The notes under the pieces were generated by a model, which was not told where the DNA came from, ran no database searches, and saw only the letters and a program-made list of their open reading frames with translations. The position numbers and the translations under genes are program-made. Below are positions 61,742 to 64,000 of a stretch of DNA of 64,000 nt, piece by piece (position 1 is the stretch's first letter; each line of letters opens with the position of its first letter). Source of the DNA: DASVUS01 sp036388675 (GTDB lineage: Bacteria; Armatimonadota; Abditibacteriia; Abditibacteriales; Abditibacteriaceae); assembly GCA_036388675.1 (NCBI GenBank), contig DASVRI010000039.1, positions 1 to 64,000 of the forward strand, written 5' to 3'.

Positions 61742-63817
61742 ATGAAACATTTATATCTACTGCTATCCCTAATATTTTTCTTAACACTACAGATACCACC
61801 AATTTGCGCACAAGAAGTAGCAATAGTTCAATTTTCAGGACTTGCGCGGGCCTGCGCTGGTGGCGTGGCTGACGAAACGCACACCATACGATTACAGGTA
61901 AAATTCAGCGGGCAGGCTGCACAAGAAGTCAGGTTTGTTCTCGAAAACGCTGCGGCACATTTCGTTGCAGATGACGGCGCTTTGGTAGAAACACAAACGC
62001 GTTCGTTGGTGCCAGGAGAAGATGTTGAGGTGCGTATTCGCAGCGGCAATCGCGCCGAAACGCCGTTCTTGATAGCGCGACGCAAGGATGGGCAGGAGAT
62101 CGGGCGACTTCAACTCGATTTCGGATTGCCCGTTCTTTATCGTCGCTTTTCCGATAACAAGACCAATCAATATCAGCCACAAAATGATGTCGGCTTTCTT
62201 ATAAGTCAGGACAATAACAGCGCCAAATACTACCTGAAGTTCAAGAAGGACACGGCGCGCGGCGATGTCAATGGTAACTGGGCGCCGGTCATCGGGCATG
62301 AGTTGCAGATATTCCCTTGGGAGTCGGATGGGACTCTATACAAAACCCAACGCATCACCACTCCGATGGAATTGGCGCAGTATGTTCGCGTCATCAATCC
62401 AGATGAACCAGAGGCGAAACAATGCATCCTGACCACGCGCGCTGATGGCTCAGTTTTATTCCGTCTTCAATATGGCTCAAAGAAAGGCGGCGTTTACGTC
62501 CTTACTGCAGACGATTTGACTGCGCCATACAACGAAGACTACCGTTCTCCCGATACTCCTCTTTCGCAAGCGCTACCTGAGTACTCACAAATAGAGAAAC
62601 CCCAGTGGATGGAAGTGCCCGTAGATTTATCACTGCGCATTTTGTGGCACGTTCTCGAACAGGTTCCGGCCAAAAACACAACGCCATTCGCATGGAAAGA
62701 CGCGCGGGGTGGTAACTGGAGCGAAGATCGTTCTTTAGAGGTGCCGGATAATAATACAAACACTTCACCCTTCCGGTTTTCATCCGATGCGAATCATGTG
62801 CTTTTCAAGCTGATAAACCCAAACCCGGTAAGTCCTTCTGATTGGTGTTATGACCTGGCAATAAGTGATCTCAGGGACGGGACAACACGCCGTTTGATCG
62901 AATGCGTCTTTGCCAGCGAACCCTCACCGGACGGAAAGAACCTGGCTGCGGTATTCGGCTCTCTAGGAAACAGCCAGGAGCCATTTGTCCCTCAATTTTC
63001 CACGTCCGTTGTGGGAATAGGCATACCGAAGTTTGCAATACATGGAGGAGGCAATCTTGTGTGGACCAAAGTGGGCGATTTGCTGGAAACAGAAGTTTCT
63101 TATACCGATGACACGGCTGATGTCCGATTAGGCAGAATACGTCAGACACCAAACATCTCGCGCACCTCCTATAATGCGGCCGCTCCGGCTAAGACGACAT
63201 GGCAGACATACGCTGCGTCTCCGGTGCCTTCGCCCGATGGTCGGCACATCGCCTTCGTTGGGCCGGAACTTGCCGCTGACGGTACATGGCGAGACACCTC
63301 ACCCGTATTGCATATCGCAAATGACGATGGCACACAGCGTCGCGCTCTGACACGCATCTATGCCCCTGGCGAGTGGTACTATCCTCTTCACATGAATTCT
63401 CCGGGCGAGAAGCAATCGGCTTATTGGTCGCCGGACGGAGAAACACTGTACTCCTGGAGTTTTCATACTTCCATTAAGGAACCTTCAACTTCTGGTGGCA
63501 AGGCCTTGCTGAATAAAACGATTCCAGTAGAACTTCAATTGACTGCCTATGATGCCGAAAGTGGTGCAAAACGCAACATCTCAGCTTTCAAAGCCACATA
63601 TACTCGCTGGAGTAAGTACGACTTTCCCGAACTAAGCGATTTCAAAGCACTTGGCGTTAGCCGTAACGGCAAGTATTTTCTGTTTGCCCGCACCAAGCGC
63701 ATACTTGAAAAGAACATCGATAAAGTGGCGGCCTCTCTGCACGCCATTCGCGTCTCCGATGGCAATCTGTTTACCTTAGCAGTACTCAACAATTCCTTTG
63801 AAGTCGCGCCACTTTAA
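61742..63817 (+). CDS. Secreted beta-propeller-like protein (TolB-type blades)
   Basis: 691 aa from the ATG at 61742. Signal peptide: LYLLLSLIFFLTLQIPPICAQ. Residues about 25-140 are a beta-sandwich (VRFVLENAAAHFVADDGALV). After a linker, repeated WD40-like blades appear: PFRFSSDANHVLFKLI, SEPSPDGKNLAAVFGSL, PVPSPDGRHIAFVGPEL, QSAYWSPDGETLYSWS, SRNGKYFLFARTKR. The S-x-D-G-K pattern is that of PD40/TolB propellers. Function unknown; binding or scaffold at the cell surface inferred. Confidence 0.8.
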   Translation: MKHLYLLLSLIFFLTLQIPPICAQEVAIVQFSGLARACAGGVADETHTIRLQVKFSGQAAQEVRFVLENAAAHFVADDGALVETQTRSLVPGEDVEVRIRSGNRAETPFLIARRKDGQEIGRLQLDFGLPVLYRRFSDNKTNQYQPQNDVGFLISQDNNSAKYYLKFKKDTARGDVNGNWAPVIGHELQIFPWESDGTLYKTQRITTPMELAQYVRVINPDEPEAKQCILTTRADGSVLFRLQYGSKKGGVYVLTADDLTAPYNEDYRSPDTPLSQALPEYSQIEKPQWMEVPVDLSLRILWHVLEQVPAKNTTPFAWKDARGGNWSEDRSLEVPDNNTNTSPFRFSSDANHVLFKLINPNPVSPSDWCYDLAISDLRDGTTRRLIECVFASEPSPDGKNLAAVFGSLGNSQEPFVPQFSTSVVGIGIPKFAIHGGGNLVWTKVGDLLETEVSYTDDTADVRLGRIRQTPNISRTSYNAAAPAKTTWQTYAASPVPSPDGRHIAFVGPELAADGTWRDTSPVLHIANDDGTQRRALTRIYAPGEWYYPLHMNSPGEKQSAYWSPDGETLYSWSFHTSIKEPSTSGGKALLNKTIPVELQLTAYDAESGAKRNISAFKATYTRWSKYDFPELSDFKALGVSRNGKYFLFARTKRILEKNIDKVAASLHAIRVSDGNLFTLAVLNNSFEVAPL

Positions 63818-63856
63818 GGTGCTACTGCCAGCAATTCTTGGATTCAAATTTTCACC

Positions 63857-64000
63857 ATGCAGGACACTAAAAAATCAATTGGCGTCATAACACGCGGTTC
63901 GCTGGAAAAGGGCGTCGAGATGAAACTCCATCCCGACGAATCGGTGGAAGATATCAAGGCAGGGACGTTTCTTGTCGTGCGCGGGCAGAACTATGAATTC
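63857..64000 (+). CDS. HerA-like ATPase, N-terminal HAS barrel (partial, cut by right edge)
   Basis: The first 48 residues are visible from the ATG at 63857. SIGVITRGSLEKGVEMKLHP and ESVEDIKAGTFLVVRGQNYE match the N-terminal HAS barrel of bacterial HerA/DUF87 ATPases. HerA translocases act on DNA, often with nuclease NurA in end resection, or as parts of defence systems. The ATPase core lies beyond the window. The related HAS-barrel gene at 61086 supports the call. Confidence 0.7.
   Translation, partial: MQDTKKSIGVITRGSLEKGVEMKLHPDESVEDIKAGTFLVVRGQNYEF

Larger units (their letters stand above)
1157..62586. repeat. Highly iterated palindrome GAGTACTC (about 72 copies across the window)
   Basis: The octamer GAGTACTC is its own reverse complement and is found about 72 times, roughly every 0.9 kb, against about one expected by chance. 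First bases of examples: 1157, 2540, 2799, 4872, 5473, 6329, 6887, 8339, 10787, 12219, 12896, 14529, 16112, 17471, 18433, 19163, 19440, 19881, 20753, 21300, 22226, 22594, 22608, 27031, 36664, 38234, 38247, 43926, 43979, 49694, 54975, 60960, 62579. Most copies extend palindromically (C..G or T..A flanks). It occurs in coding and intergenic DNA and in all reading frames. The longest copy-free gap is about 2.4 kb (8347-10786). It behaves like the cyanobacterial HIP1 element, though the sequence differs. Function is unknown. Confidence 0.95.

Overview
The window is a gene-dense stretch (about 44 protein genes, one RNA gene) of a free-living, secretion-rich bacterium with moderately high GC. The mix is: many exported proteins with Sec signal peptides, secreted glycoside hydrolases, an AlgI/AlgJ-type polymer O-acetylation cassette, c-di-GMP enzymes, a BON-domain protein, and envelope proteins with pseudopilin-like tails (QYTQDYDEKLPP type) of the kind common in Armatimonadota and Planctomycetota. 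My best guess is an Armatimonadota- or Abditibacteriota-like lineage. That assignment is inference and low confidence; housekeeping markers such as typA, aroB, rnpB and the carB half would settle it.

The most striking signal is not a gene. The palindromic octamer GAGTACTC, usually inside CGAGTACTCG or TGAGTACTCA, occurs about 72 times by eye count in 64 kb, where chance predicts about one. It sits roughly once per gene, in all three reading frames (as EYS, RVL, or STQ/STR) and between genes, including inside several intergenic hairpins. This resembles the HIP1 highly iterated palindrome of cyanobacteria (GCGATCGC), but with a different sequence built around AGTACT.

Layout. 1-3.1 kb: secreted proteins (an AQPPK-repeat protein cut by the edge, a small beta-sandwich protein, a parallel beta-helix protein with the same sandwich domain). 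3.5-4.6 kb: a LacI-type regulator with a tandem operator over its own promoter. 4.9-5.3 kb: a small coiled-coil/ribbon-helix-helix pair. 5.8-8.1 kb: a GH1-RmlD fusion. 8.4-14.2 kb: a regulatory island with three Crp/Fnr-like regulators, two small coiled-coil proteins, a PAS protein and an unknown protein. 14.4-22.6 kb: erythromycin-esterase-like protein, secreted alpha/beta hydrolase, bicupin, envelope proteins, and a tandem pair of secreted paralogues. 22.6-30.7 kb: an AfsR-like STAND regulator, a phosphoesterase, a diguanylate cyclase and a UbiD decarboxylase. 31.0-41.0 kb: a PAS-GGDEF-EAL protein, an agarase-like hydrolase, typA/bipA and a CBM-carrying clan-A glycosidase. 41.04-41.44 kb: RNase P RNA. 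41.6-50.8 kb: one long rightward run with two secreted paralogues, the O-acetylation cassette (AlgJ-like, AlgI, AlgJ-like, small secreted protein), aroB and a UbiA prenyltransferase. 51.0-53.9 kb: a hybrid kinase with an ethylene-receptor-like N-terminus and a response regulator with a zinc-ribbon-like tail. 54.1-64 kb: a CbiX pair, a NagB/PIG-L fusion, a 7Fe-type ferredoxin divergent from a LysR regulator, a free-standing C-terminal half of CarB, a cold-shock gene, and a HAS-barrel protein near the start of a HerA-like ATPase.

Together the genes suggest a surface-attached or oligotrophic polysaccharide degrader: exported hydrolases and beta-helix proteins release sugars, NagB/PIG-L and the clan-A glycosidases process them, LacI- and STAND-type regulators respond, and c-di-GMP enzymes plus polymer acetylation shape the matrix. 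Several proteins are split or fused relative to textbook forms (CarB half, NagB/PIG-L, GH1-RmlD). Many start codons lack a Shine-Dalgarno sequence, and three have a TATACT box 7-9 nt upstream, which suggests some leaderless transcripts.
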